NCBI GenBank assembly: GCA_046724435.1
Contig: JBKOWN010000147.1
Coordinates: 1-27,029, forward strand
Source of the DNA: JALZAA01 sp046724435
GTDB taxonomy: Bacteria; Actinomycetota; Acidimicrobiia; IMCC26256; JACDBD01
Length of the DNA: 27,029 nt
Reading direction: 5' to 3'
Shown: piece after piece, positions 14,520 to 21,865 of the stretch
How the letters are laid out: each line of letters begins with the position of its first letter
How positions within the stretch are numbered: position 1 is the stretch's first letter
The notes under the pieces: generated by a model
The model's input: only the letters and a program-made list of their open reading frames with translations
What the model was told of the DNA's origin: nothing
Databases searched by the model: none
Made by a program: the position numbers and the translations under genes

Positions 14520-15529
14520 CACCTCTCCTTCCCTGACCCCTGGCCGGAGCCGTCGATGAGCTCGAGGAGATCCCACTCCATCTCGGCGACCCGCCGGCCC
14601 AGCGTCGCCAGCTCCACCGATCGAACCGTGCCCTCGAGGTGGGTGAACGCCTGGATCTCGCAGATCACACCCCACTTCAACGTGCCCATTGCCTCCCAGT
14701 AACGGAGATCGGACGGATCCACGTCGCGCCCGCCGGCAGCGCGGTATGCCGCGAGCAGGTCGTCCACGGTTCCGAACCCGCCGACGCGCTGGTCGGTCAC
14801 GCCGAAGCGCCACGACTTCACGCACAACCAACCGAGGTCCTCCACCGGGTCGCCGAGGTGCGCAAGCTCCCAGTCGAGCACTGCTCGGATGCCGTCCGGG
14901 CCGACGACGAGGTTGCCGTTGCGGAAGTCGCCGTGCACGAGCGCCGGCCGCGGGGGGTCGGGCGGGGCGTGCTCGGCGAGCCACCGCAGACCGAGCTCGA
15001 ACGCGGGATGCGGCTCGTCGAAACCGTCGAGGTACCCGCGGTACAGGGCAATCTGCTCGCTCGCGCCATGCGCCGGGAGCCCCGGTAGACCCGCCGGGTC
15101 GAGCGCGTGGATGCGCGCTGCTTGCTCGCCGCACTGCCGGGCCAGCACCGGGCGGGCAGCGGCGTAGGCGTCGTCCCTCAGGATGCGGCGCGGGATCGTC
15201 TCACCCTCGATGCGTTCCATGACGAACCCCGACCCCAGCCCGTCGTCCGCCTCGAGCAGGAACCAGACCCTCGGCGTCGCAACGCCGCCCTCGTGCGCCG
15301 CCTCCAGCAGCGCGAACTCGACCGAGCGGTCCGACTGCCCGACCGAGGGCCCGGGATCGCGGCGAAGCACCAGGCCATAGCGAGCGCCGCCGGCGGCGAC
15401 GGCATCGAACGACCACGTCTCGCGCGACGCGCCGCCGGACAACCTACGCACGTCGTCGATCGTCACCGGCTGCCCCAGATGACGCCCGACCGCGGCCGCG
15501 AGCGGCTGGTCGTCGACGCGGGTGGGCAC
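14519..15529 (-). CDS. APH/ACAD10-type phosphotransferase (acyl-CoA metabolism-associated)
   Basis: 336 aa. Seen: RLSGGASRETWSFD (nucleotide-binding loop), GLVLRRDPG (lysine-position strand with Arg here), VMERIEGETIPRRIL, the catalytic loop LVHGDFRNGNLVV with D201 and N206, and the metal site AVLDWELAHLGDPVEDLGW with D219. This subgroup resembles the kinase domain of human ACAD10/11, which phosphorylates 4-hydroxyacyl-CoAs before dehydration. A role in hydroxy-fatty-acid catabolism is plausible given the acyl-CoA genes in the window, but is inference. GTG start with a TACCGT box 8 nt upstream. It is divergent from the DUF2207 gene and overlaps the DUF6285 gene by one base. Confidence 0.9.
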   Translation of the reverse strand: MPTRVDDQPLAAAVGRHLGQPVTIDDVRRLSGGASRETWSFDAVAAGGARYGLVLRRDPGPSVGQSDRSVEFALLEAAHEGGVATPRVWFLLEADDGLGSGFVMERIEGETIPRRILRDDAYAAARPVLARQCGEQAARIHALDPAGLPGLPAHGASEQIALYRGYLDGFDEPHPAFELGLRWLAEHAPPDPPRPALVHGDFRNGNLVVGPDGIRAVLDWELAHLGDPVEDLGWLCVKSWRFGVTDQRVGGFGTVDDLLAAYRAAGGRDVDPSDLRYWEAMGTLKWGVICEIQAFTHLEGTVRSVELATLGRRVAEMEWDLLELIDGSGQGSGKER

Positions 15530-15570
15530 GGCGCGGAACGGTAGCCCGCCACACGGCGCCGGCTTGCGGT

Positions 15571-15576
15571 TAGATT
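15571..15576 (+). promoter_or_regulatory. -10 box of the DUF2207 gene
   Basis: TAGATT, 6 nt before the GTG start at 15583. It faces a minus-strand TACCGT at 15538-15543 serving the phosphotransferase; the two promoters share a 53-bp gap. Confidence 0.5.
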
Positions 15577-15582
15577 CCCGCC

Positions 15583-17427
15583 GTGCGCGTGGGGCGGGTT
15601 GCTCTTCTCGGGGGATTGCTTTCGGTCGTCGGCGTCGTCGCGCTCTCAGCTCCGGCAGCGTCCGGGAGCCGCGCCCAGTTCGGTTCGGAGCAGATCCGGA
15701 ACTACGCCGTCGACGTGCACATCGAATCGACGGGGCTCATCCGGGTACACGAGCGCATCGATTACGACTTCGGCGTCGTCCCGAAGCACGGCATCTTCCG
15801 CGACGTCCCGGTGCGGTTCGACTACCCGCCCAAGTCCAACCACGACCGCGTGTACCCGTTGACCGTCGAGTCCGTGAAGGCGTCGGAAGGGACGCCGGCG
15901 CAGTACACCATCGAGACCGGCGACGTCGACGGCGTCGGGCTGAAGCGGATCAAGATCGGCGATCCCAACAGGACGATCAGCGGTCAGCACAGCTACGACA
16001 TCACGTACACGCTGCGCGGCGTGCTGAACGGGTTCCCGGACCACGACGAGCTGAATCTCAACGCGATCGGTCCCGGCTGGACGGTTCCGATCCGACAGGC
16101 GACCGTCAGCCTCGACGCGCCGGCCGACATCACGAAGGTCGCCTGCTTCAGCGGCCCCCTTCGATCGACGCTCCCGTGCGCGAGCGCCAGCAGCAACGGC
16201 CCGACGGCAAGCTTCACCCAGAGCGAGATCCCGCCCGGCGCGGCCATGACCGTCGTGGCGGCCATACCGAAGGGTGCGGTGCCGCCACCGAAGCCGATCC
16301 TCGAGGAGCGCTTCAACCTCGGGACGGCGTTCTCGATCACCCCCGTGACGGCCGGGCTCAGCGGCGCCCTCCTGCTCGTCGTGATCGTCGTGTTCGCGTT
16401 CCTCATCTTCCGGTTTGGCCGCGACCGCCGCTATCGCGGCTCGGCCGTCGACCAGGCGTACGGGAGTGACAGCGGCGCCGACGAGTACGTCCCATTGCTC
16501 CACCACGAGGAGACGCCGGTCGAGTTCGTCCCACCCGACAACCTGCGGCCCGGACAGCTCGGCACCCTCGTCGACTTCACGGCCAACCCGCTCGACGTGA
16601 CCGCCACCATCGTCGACCTCGCCGTACGCGGCTATCTCGTGATCGAGGAGATCCCGGGCGAGGGAGGGTTCGTGCACAAGCAGGACTGGAAGCTGACGAA
16701 AAAGAAGGAGCCGGACGCGAAGCTCAAGGACTACGAGCAGAAGCTCCTCACGGGCTTGTTCGAGGACGGCGACGAGGTGCAGCTCTCCGACCTCCGATAC
16801 ACCTTCCACACGAGGATGGAAGAGGTGCAGGGCGCGCTCCTGCAGGACGCGACCGACCACGGCTGGTTCGTGAAGCCGCCATCTCGCTCTCGGGCGCAGT
16901 GGGGCTGTCTCGGTGTGCTCGTGCTGCTAGCCGGCGCGGGCCTGATGACGCTTCTGATCCTGTTCACGCACGCCGCCCTCCTCGGCATCCCGCTCCTCGT
17001 GGCCGGCATCCTGTTCACGTTCGGGGCGTACTGGTCGCCCCAACGCACGGCCAAGGGCACGGCGGTGCTCCGGCACACCGAGGGATTCCGGCGCTTCATC
17101 AACGAGTCCGAGAAAGAGCGGGCGCGGTTCGCCGAACGGAAGAACCTGTTCTCGGAGTACCTGCCCTACGCGATCGTCTTCGGCGCGACGGGCAAGTGGG
17201 CGGCGGCGTTCGCCGGTCTCGACGACCAGCCGCCCGACACGTCGTCGTGGTACATCGCGTCGACACCGTTCACGTTCCTCGCGTTCTCGAGCGCGATCGA
17301 CGGCTTCACCGTCTCGACGTCGGGAACGCTGACATCGACGCCGCCGTCGACGTCGGGCTCGAGCGGCTTCTCCGGCGGTGGGTTCTCCGGCGGGGGCGCG
17401 GGCGGCGGGGGCGGCGGCAGCTGGTAG
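15583..17427 (+). CDS. DUF2207-family membrane protein
   Basis: 614 aa, GTG start. Seen: a signal peptide (residues 1-28, ALLGGLLSVVGVVALSAPAASG), an extracytoplasmic DUF2207 beta domain (IRNYAVDVHIESTGLIRVHERIDYDF ... GIFRDVPVRFDYP), a membrane segment near residues 246-270 (SGALLLVVIVVFAFLIF), a cytoplasmic domain (LGTLVDFTANPLDVTATIVDLAVRGYLVIEE), then a pair of membrane helices near 435-480. The last 25 residues are Gly/Ser repeats (FSGGGFSGGGAGGGGGGSW), a tail typical of the family. Function is unknown. The gene is convergent with the MarR gene, with only 6 nt between stops. Confidence 0.92.
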   Translation: MRVGRVALLGGLLSVVGVVALSAPAASGSRAQFGSEQIRNYAVDVHIESTGLIRVHERIDYDFGVVPKHGIFRDVPVRFDYPPKSNHDRVYPLTVESVKASEGTPAQYTIETGDVDGVGLKRIKIGDPNRTISGQHSYDITYTLRGVLNGFPDHDELNLNAIGPGWTVPIRQATVSLDAPADITKVACFSGPLRSTLPCASASSNGPTASFTQSEIPPGAAMTVVAAIPKGAVPPPKPILEERFNLGTAFSITPVTAGLSGALLLVVIVVFAFLIFRFGRDRRYRGSAVDQAYGSDSGADEYVPLLHHEETPVEFVPPDNLRPGQLGTLVDFTANPLDVTATIVDLAVRGYLVIEEIPGEGGFVHKQDWKLTKKKEPDAKLKDYEQKLLTGLFEDGDEVQLSDLRYTFHTRMEEVQGALLQDATDHGWFVKPPSRSRAQWGCLGVLVLLAGAGLMTLLILFTHAALLGIPLLVAGILFTFGAYWSPQRTAKGTAVLRHTEGFRRFINESEKERARFAERKNLFSEYLPYAIVFGATGKWAAAFAGLDDQPPDTSSWYIASTPFTFLAFSSAIDGFTVSTSGTLTSTPPSTSGSSGFSGGGFSGGGAGGGGGGSW

Positions 17428-17433
17428 TCCCGG

Positions 17434-17865
17434 TCAGTCGTTCAGCCCGGCCCACACCGGTCGCAGGCGCGGGGAGAGGCGGGCGAGCTCTTCGAGCGTG
17501 ACCGCCGTGAGCCGTCGGAGCTTGTCGGCACCTCGGGCCGTGAGGCGCAAGCGCACGATCCGATGGTCGTCCCGGTCGTGGACGCGCCGGACGAGACCGG
17601 CGTCCTCGGCCCGGTCGACGAGCTCCACGGCGCTGTGGTGCCGCAGCAGGAGATAGTCGGCGACGTCGCCGATCGTCGGACCCCGCGTGTCGGCGTGCCC
17701 GCGGATCGCCAGCAGGAGCTGATGCTGGGCCGGCGAAAGCCCGACGGCGCGAGCTTGCTCTTCGCTCCAGTGGATGAACCGGCGCAACCCGGTGCGGAAC
17801 TCGAGCAGCCGGCGGTAGTCGTCGTCCTGAACCGGACGAGCCGACACTTCAGCCGAGGCCGTCAC
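17434..17865 (-). CDS. MarR family transcriptional regulator
   Basis: 143 aa, the usual MarR length. Seen: DDDYRRLLEFRTGLRRFIHWSEEQARAVGLSPAQHQLLLAIRGH, the winged-helix block TIGDVADYLLLRHHSAVELVDRAEDAGLVRRVHDRDDHRIVRLRLTARG (recognition helix plus wing with the D-x-R of MarR proteins), and a C-terminal dimer helix. The start is GTG 17865: a TACGAT box ends 7 nt before it. The frame stays open to 18063, but that would overlap the divergent CLC gene. The TATCGT-AGC-ACGATA operator candidate covers its own -10 and that of the CLC gene, so it probably represses both. Ligand unknown. Confidence 0.93.
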   Translation of the reverse strand: MTASAEVSARPVQDDDYRRLLEFRTGLRRFIHWSEEQARAVGLSPAQHQLLLAIRGHADTRGPTIGDVADYLLLRHHSAVELVDRAEDAGLVRRVHDRDDHRIVRLRLTARGADKLRRLTAVTLEELARLSPRLRPVWAGLND

Positions 17866-17871
17866 AAGAAG

Positions 17872-17886
17872 TATCGTAGCACGATA
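17872..17886. promoter_or_regulatory. MarR operator candidate over two divergent -10 boxes
   Basis: Inverted repeat tatcgt-agc-acgata. The left arm contains the minus-strand TACGAT -10 (17873-17878) of marR and the right arm overlaps the plus-strand TATAAT -10 (17885-17890) of the CLC gene. One bound dimer could silence both. Confidence 0.7.
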
Positions 17887-17890
17887 TAAT
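17885..17890 (+). promoter_or_regulatory. -10 box (TATAAT) of the CLC gene
   Basis: Exact consensus TATAAT, 5 nt before the ATG at 17896, so the mRNA would begin at or next to the start codon. Confidence 0.6.
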
Positions 17891-17895
17891 TGGGC

Positions 17896-19650
17896 ATGCG
17901 GTCTTCTCCGGGTCGGCTCGTCTTCTTGTCGCTGCTCGCGACCGCGCTCGGACTGGCGGGCGGCGCCGCGGCCTGGGTACTCGTTCGGCTGATCGCGCTG
18001 CTCACGAACGCGGCGTTGCTGCATCAGTACGGCTGGGAGCTGCCGTCGTTCCGCGACTTCCATCCCGGCCCGGACCTCTTACTCGTGGCGGCGGCCGGTG
18101 GCCTCGTCGTGGCGTTGATCGCGCGTTGGTCACCGGTCATCCGGGGCCACGGCATCCCCGAAGCGATGGAGGCGATCCTCACCCGCCACAGTCGCATCTC
18201 CCCTCGCGCTGCGATCGCGAAGCCGACGTCGGCGGCGGTGGCGATCGGGACCGGCGGGCCATTCGGTGCCGAAGGACCGATCATCGTGACGGGTGGCGCG
18301 TTGGGATCCCTCGCGGGACAAGTCATCCGCGTCTCTCCTTCCGAGCGCAAGATCCTGCTCGCGTGCGGCGCGTCCGCCGGCATGGCGGGAGTGTTCGGTG
18401 CGCCGCTGGCGGCGGTCGTGCTCGCCGTCGAGCTGCTGCTATTCGAGTTCTCGGCTCGCGCGCTCGTTCCCCTCGTCGTCTCGGCGAGCATCGCGGCCGG
18501 CGTGCATGCGGCGCTGTTCGGGAGCGGGCCGCTGTTCACGGTGCCGCACCACGACTTCGCCGGACTCAGCACGCTGGGCGTCTTCGCGCTGCTCGGGATC
18601 GCGTGCGGCCTTCTCGCCGTCGTCGTGGCGAAGGGCCTGTTCGTCGTAGAGGCGGGGTACCGGCGCCTGCCGATCTCGGAGTTCTGGCACCCGATCATCG
18701 GCGCTCTCGGATTCGCCCTCATCGGGCTGGCCGTCCCGCGTGCGCTGGGAGTCGGCTACGACGCGATCGACGATGTCCTCGCGAGCCGAATCGCGGTCGG
18801 CGCCCTAACGTTGCTCCTGCTGGCCAAGCTCGTCATGTGGTGGATCGCTCTCGGATCCGGCACGTCGGGCGGCACGCTGGCTCCGCTCCTCCTCATTGGT
18901 GGGGCCTTCGGTGGACTCGTCGGTGCGGGCCTGGACGCGGCGTTCCCCGGCCTCGGTCTGTCACCGGGCGCGGTCGCGCTGGTCGCGATGGCAGCCACCT
19001 TTGGCGCCGCAACCGGCGCCACGTTCACGGCGATCGTCTTCGCGTTCGAGCTCACGCGCGACTATGCGGCGGTGCTGCCGCTGATGCTCGCGGCCGTGCT
19101 CGCCGACATCGTGTTCAACTCGCTCTCGAAGCACACCTTGATGACAGAGAAGCTGGCGCGGCGCGGCGTGATGGTCCCGCGGAGATATGCCCCGGACGTG
19201 CTTCAGATGCACTCGGTCCGGGAGGCGATGACTACGGGTGTCGAGACGCTCCCAGAGGAGGCGACCATTGCCGATGCCCGCCGCCTGCTCGGGAACGGCG
19301 GCCACGGCGCGTATCCCTTGGTCGACGAGAGGCTGGCGCTCGCGGGGATCGTGACCCGCGGCGACCTCCTGGTGCGGGACCTCCCGGACGGCACACCCGT
19401 GAGGGAGATCGCGACCGCAGATGTCGTGACCGTGGAGCCCGACGACACCCTGGTAACGGTGCTCGAGCGCATCACCGAGGACGGAGTGGATCACGTCCCT
19501 GTCGTGGACGGCGCCCGGCTCGTGGGGATCTGCACGCGCACGGACCTGCTGCGAGCGCGGAGCCGGTATCTCGAGCACGAGCGGCCGCAGGAGGGCTGGC
19601 GACCGCAATTCCGCCGCGCGCCCCGAGACGGGGAGCGCAAGAGCGCGTAA
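17896..19650 (+). CDS. CLC-type chloride channel/transporter with C-terminal CBS pair
   Basis: 584 aa. The CLC membrane domain (about residues 8-420) shows the selectivity motifs: GHGIPEAM at 84-91, GAEGPI at 124-129 with the gating glutamate E126, and SGGTLAPLLLIGGAFG. The C-terminal 150 residues form two CBS domains (VREAMTTGVETLPEEATIADARRLL ... HGAYPLVDERLALAGIVTRGDLL and ATADVVTVEPDDTLVTVLERI ... DHVPVVDGARLVGICTRTDLLRAR), which in this family bind adenine nucleotides. Odd points: His replaces the chloride-coordinating Ser of GSGIP, and Leu stands where E. coli ClcA has the internal proton glutamate E203. ATG 17896 is chosen over TTG 17890 because the latter lies in the -10 box. Probably regulated by the divergent MarR. 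Confidence 0.95.
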   Translation: MRSSPGRLVFLSLLATALGLAGGAAAWVLVRLIALLTNAALLHQYGWELPSFRDFHPGPDLLLVAAAGGLVVALIARWSPVIRGHGIPEAMEAILTRHSRISPRAAIAKPTSAAVAIGTGGPFGAEGPIIVTGGALGSLAGQVIRVSPSERKILLACGASAGMAGVFGAPLAAVVLAVELLLFEFSARALVPLVVSASIAAGVHAALFGSGPLFTVPHHDFAGLSTLGVFALLGIACGLLAVVVAKGLFVVEAGYRRLPISEFWHPIIGALGFALIGLAVPRALGVGYDAIDDVLASRIAVGALTLLLLAKLVMWWIALGSGTSGGTLAPLLLIGGAFGGLVGAGLDAAFPGLGLSPGAVALVAMAATFGAATGATFTAIVFAFELTRDYAAVLPLMLAAVLADIVFNSLSKHTLMTEKLARRGVMVPRRYAPDVLQMHSVREAMTTGVETLPEEATIADARRLLGNGGHGAYPLVDERLALAGIVTRGDLLVRDLPDGTPVREIATADVVTVEPDDTLVTVLERITEDGVDHVPVVDGARLVGICTRTDLLRARSRYLEHERPQEGWRPQFRRAPRDGERKSA

Positions 19651-19652
19651 CC

Positions 19653-19675
19653 CCGCGGGTCAGATCAGCCCGCGG
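19653..19675 (+). terminator. Hairpin after the CLC gene
   Basis: Seven-bp GC stem ccgcggg / cccgcgg with a 9-nt loop, starting 3 nt after the CLC stop. No T-run. Its right arm enters the 58-bp repeat at 19671. Confidence 0.4.
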
Positions 19676-19739
19676 CGACGAAGGCTTTGCCGACCGGCGC
19701 CGCAGGAGCCGGAGCTTGCGACGGCGACAGATCAGCCCG
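19661..19739. repeat. Direct repeat pair (12 bp) flanking repeat copy A
   Basis: The sequence cagatcagcccg occurs at 19661-19672 and again at 19728-19739, bracketing the core of repeat copy A. The right copy includes the stop codon of the DUF7064-like gene. Compatible with a target-site duplication or with slippage. Confidence 0.75.
19671..19728. repeat. 58-bp intergenic repeat, copy A
   Basis: Matches 22720-22777 at 50 of 58 positions in the same orientation with no gaps. It begins cgcggcga and ends acggcgac, and shares the 16-base block cgccgcaggagccgga. It lies between the convergent CLC and DUF7064-like genes. Not part of either coding sequence. Confidence 0.85.
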
Positions 19740-20745
19740 TGACGCCGACCGGCTGCCCGTCGACCATCTGGTCGAGGTACTCCGACAGCCCGAAACCGAC
19801 CTTGCCGTCGCAGCGCCACTCGGTCATGCCCTCGGAGATGCGCGTGACGAGCATGTCGCCGTCGGGCGTCTGACGGCGGTTCCGCAGCGGTATGAGCGAC
19901 AGCACGCTGCCCTCGATCTCGTAGTCGCGGTCGGCGGTGTGCGCGACCGCGCGCACCTCCTGGTGGTACGAGTCAGCGCCGCGCCAGTCGGTCTCGAGCG
20001 TGGCGTCGTCGATCGTGCGGTATTCGCCGTCTTCGAGCACGACGCCCCCGATGCGCTGGCCGCTGTCGCGCGAGGTGACGATCGAGATGATGAACCCGAA
20101 GTCCTCGCCGAAGTTGGCGGTCAGCCACCGGTACCACCACGGCGACTGCCAGTAGCGCGGGCCCCAGGAGTGGTCGCGTAGCCCGAAGCCGTTGATCTCC
20201 CATTCCTGGTCGTCGACGCGTAGGACGCCGCGGGCGCCGACGTGCTGCTCGTAGTGGCCGCGGGCAAAGCCCTGCTCGGCGTTCTCGGTGATGGTCGAGC
20301 CGTCGTCGTTCACCGGCTCGCCGCCCCACATCGGTGAAACGCCCCGGTAGTCGAGCTCGATGGCGGCGTCGACCCAGGGGTTCTCGGTGAAGGCCTGGCG
20401 CGGGTTCACCATCTCGAGCGGGCGCTCGAGCAGCGCGACCTTGCCCGTGTATGCGACGCGCTGCTTCTCGAACGGCTCGATCATCTCGAACCGCATCCCG
20501 CCGGCGTCGAACGCGTCGTTGTCGGCGATCTCGGGCCGGCTGAACATGAAGCCGATGCGGCCGTCGGGGAGATACACGCACGTCGTCATCTCGGCGTAGC
20601 CCTCGTTGGCCCGGTTGCCGAGGCGGACCCAGCCGCCGATGCGGTCGGCGGGATCGAAGAAGTTGAAGTACATCGACTCGTTGAAGTTCTTGGCCGACTC
20701 CAGCGGGTGCATGTACTCGTCCGACGGGTCCAGGCGCAGCTTCAT
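19732..20745 (-). CDS. DUF7064-like / lipocalin-fold (carotenoid hydratase-like) protein
   Basis: 337 aa. Seen: LRLDPSDEYMHPLESAKNFNESMYFNFFDPADRIGGWVRLGNR at the start and the conserved core INGFGLRDHSWGPRYWQSPWWYRWLTANFG near residues 190-215, followed by a second sheet region (RIGGVVLEDGEYRTIDDATLETDWR). This matches a family of actinobacterial proteins with tandem lipocalin-like domains distantly like AttH/CrtC, often next to lipid or steroid catabolism genes. Function unknown; the H-S-W-G-P block suggests an active or ligand site. ATG 20745 has little Shine-Dalgarno. A palindromic operator begins 19 nt upstream, as at the acyl-CoA dehydrogenase gene. Much longer frames upstream overlap the divergent SMP-30 gene and are discarded. 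Confidence 0.85.
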   Translation of the reverse strand: MKLRLDPSDEYMHPLESAKNFNESMYFNFFDPADRIGGWVRLGNRANEGYAEMTTCVYLPDGRIGFMFSRPEIADNDAFDAGGMRFEMIEPFEKQRVAYTGKVALLERPLEMVNPRQAFTENPWVDAAIELDYRGVSPMWGGEPVNDDGSTITENAEQGFARGHYEQHVGARGVLRVDDQEWEINGFGLRDHSWGPRYWQSPWWYRWLTANFGEDFGFIISIVTSRDSGQRIGGVVLEDGEYRTIDDATLETDWRGADSYHQEVRAVAHTADRDYEIEGSVLSLIPLRNRRQTPDGDMLVTRISEGMTEWRCDGKVGFGLSEYLDQMVDGQPVGVTG

Positions 20746-20763
20746 CCGGCCATGCAACTCTGC

Positions 20764-20781
20764 CTTGACCGACCGGTCAAG
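20764..20781. promoter_or_regulatory. TetR-type palindromic operator, copy 2
   Basis: Perfect 8-bp inverted repeat cttgaccg / cggtcaag with spacer ac, in the 78-bp gap between the divergent DUF7064-like and SMP-30 genes. Arms are identical to 523-540. A dimer here could control both genes. Confidence 0.75.
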
Positions 20782-20823
20782 AAAGTGCTTCGCTCCCCGG
20801 GACGGCCAACCGGGGGGAACAGC

Positions 20824-21744
20824 ATGGACGTCGAGATCACCGAGATCGCGAGCGGGTTGCGCTTTCCGGAGGGGCCCGTCTGGATGCCCGACGGGAGTGT
20901 GCTGTGTGTCGAACTGCTCGGTGGCACCGTCGTGCGCGTGCAATCCGACGGCAAGAAGGCGGTGGTGTCGGAGAACGGTGGCAGCCCGAACGGGCTCGCG
21001 ATCGGGCCCGACGGCGCCGTGTACGTCTGCAACAGCGGCGGGTACGGCTCGCACGACCTCGGTGGGATCACCATCCCGGACAGCTACCTGCCGGAGGACC
21101 ACACGGGCGGTCGCATCGAGCGCGTCGATCTCGCGACGGGTGAGGTGGCAGTGCTGTACCGCGACTGCGACGGTCATGACCTCATCGGGCCGAACGATCT
21201 GGTCTTCGACGAGACCGGCAGCTTCTGGTTCACCGACCACGGCCGCTGGCGCGAGCGTGACAAGACCCACGGCGGCCTGTACTACGCGCGACCCGACGGC
21301 TCGGAGATCCGCGAAGTCGTGTACCCGCTCGACGGCCCGAACGGCGTCGGCCTGTCGCCCGACGGTCGGCGGCTGTACGCGGCCGAGACGTACACCGGAC
21401 GCGTCTTCGCCTGGGACCTCGCGGGCCCGGGTGAGCTCGCGGCACCGCCGCCGCCCGTCGGCAACGGCGGCGAGCTCATGTGCGGTCTCTCGGGGATGCA
21501 GCTGTTCGACTCGCTCGCAGTCGACGGCGACGGGAACGTCGTGGTGGGCACGTTGGTCAACGGCGGGCTCACCGTGATCTCGCCCGACGGCAGCAGCGTC
21601 GAGCACGTGCCGTTCCCGGATCCGATGGTAACGAACGTGTGCTTCGGCGGCGACGACCTCCGCACCGCCTACGTGACGTGCTCGGCCACCGGCCGGCTCG
21701 TATCGACGCCGTGGCCGCGGCCGGGCCTGAAGCTCGCGTTCTAG
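20824..21744 (+). CDS. SMP-30/gluconolactonase/LRE-like family protein
   Basis: 306 aa. Six-bladed beta-propeller repeats are visible: GLRFPEGPVWMPDGSVLCVEL, GGSPNGLAIGPDGAVYVCNSGG, IGPNDLVFDETGSFWFTDHG, GPNGVGLSPDGRRLYAAETYTGRVFAWDL and FDSLAVDGDGNVVVGTL. The metal-binding residues fit the family: E in FPEGP, N in SPNGL and N/D in GPNDL and FDSLAVD. SMP-30 enzymes are metal-dependent lactonases or related hydrolases; the true substrate is unknown. ATG 20824 has GGGGGGAA 6 nt upstream. It is divergent from the DUF7064-like gene across a shared palindromic operator, so both probably belong to one regulon. Confidence 0.93.
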   Translation: MDVEITEIASGLRFPEGPVWMPDGSVLCVELLGGTVVRVQSDGKKAVVSENGGSPNGLAIGPDGAVYVCNSGGYGSHDLGGITIPDSYLPEDHTGGRIERVDLATGEVAVLYRDCDGHDLIGPNDLVFDETGSFWFTDHGRWRERDKTHGGLYYARPDGSEIREVVYPLDGPNGVGLSPDGRRLYAAETYTGRVFAWDLAGPGELAAPPPPVGNGGELMCGLSGMQLFDSLAVDGDGNVVVGTLVNGGLTVISPDGSSVEHVPFPDPMVTNVCFGGDDLRTAYVTCSATGRLVSTPWPRPGLKLAF

Positions 21745-21748
21745 CCTT

Positions 21749-21779
21749 CTGGTCGCACTTGCTTGCGCAAGTGCTCCAG
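21749..21779. terminator. Hairpin between the two convergent SMP-30 genes
   Basis: Perfect 8-bp stem gcacttgc (21755-21762) / gcaagtgc (21767-21774) with a TTGC loop, extended by ctgg / ccag after a small bulge. It follows the SMP-30 stop by a few bases. The rest of the 121-bp gap (to 21866) shows no other feature. Confidence 0.6.
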
Positions 21780-21865
21780 CCCACCATCGCTGTTATCCGG
21801 AGCCGGGCGGACCCCGGCCCCTACCGCAGGTGCCGTTCTCGTCGCGATCACGGCCCGGGTCACGT

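Noticed and set aside
18126..19742. Long plus-strand open frame (538 codons) inside the CLC gene
   Set aside because: Arg-rich shadow of the CLC frame with no recognisable motif.
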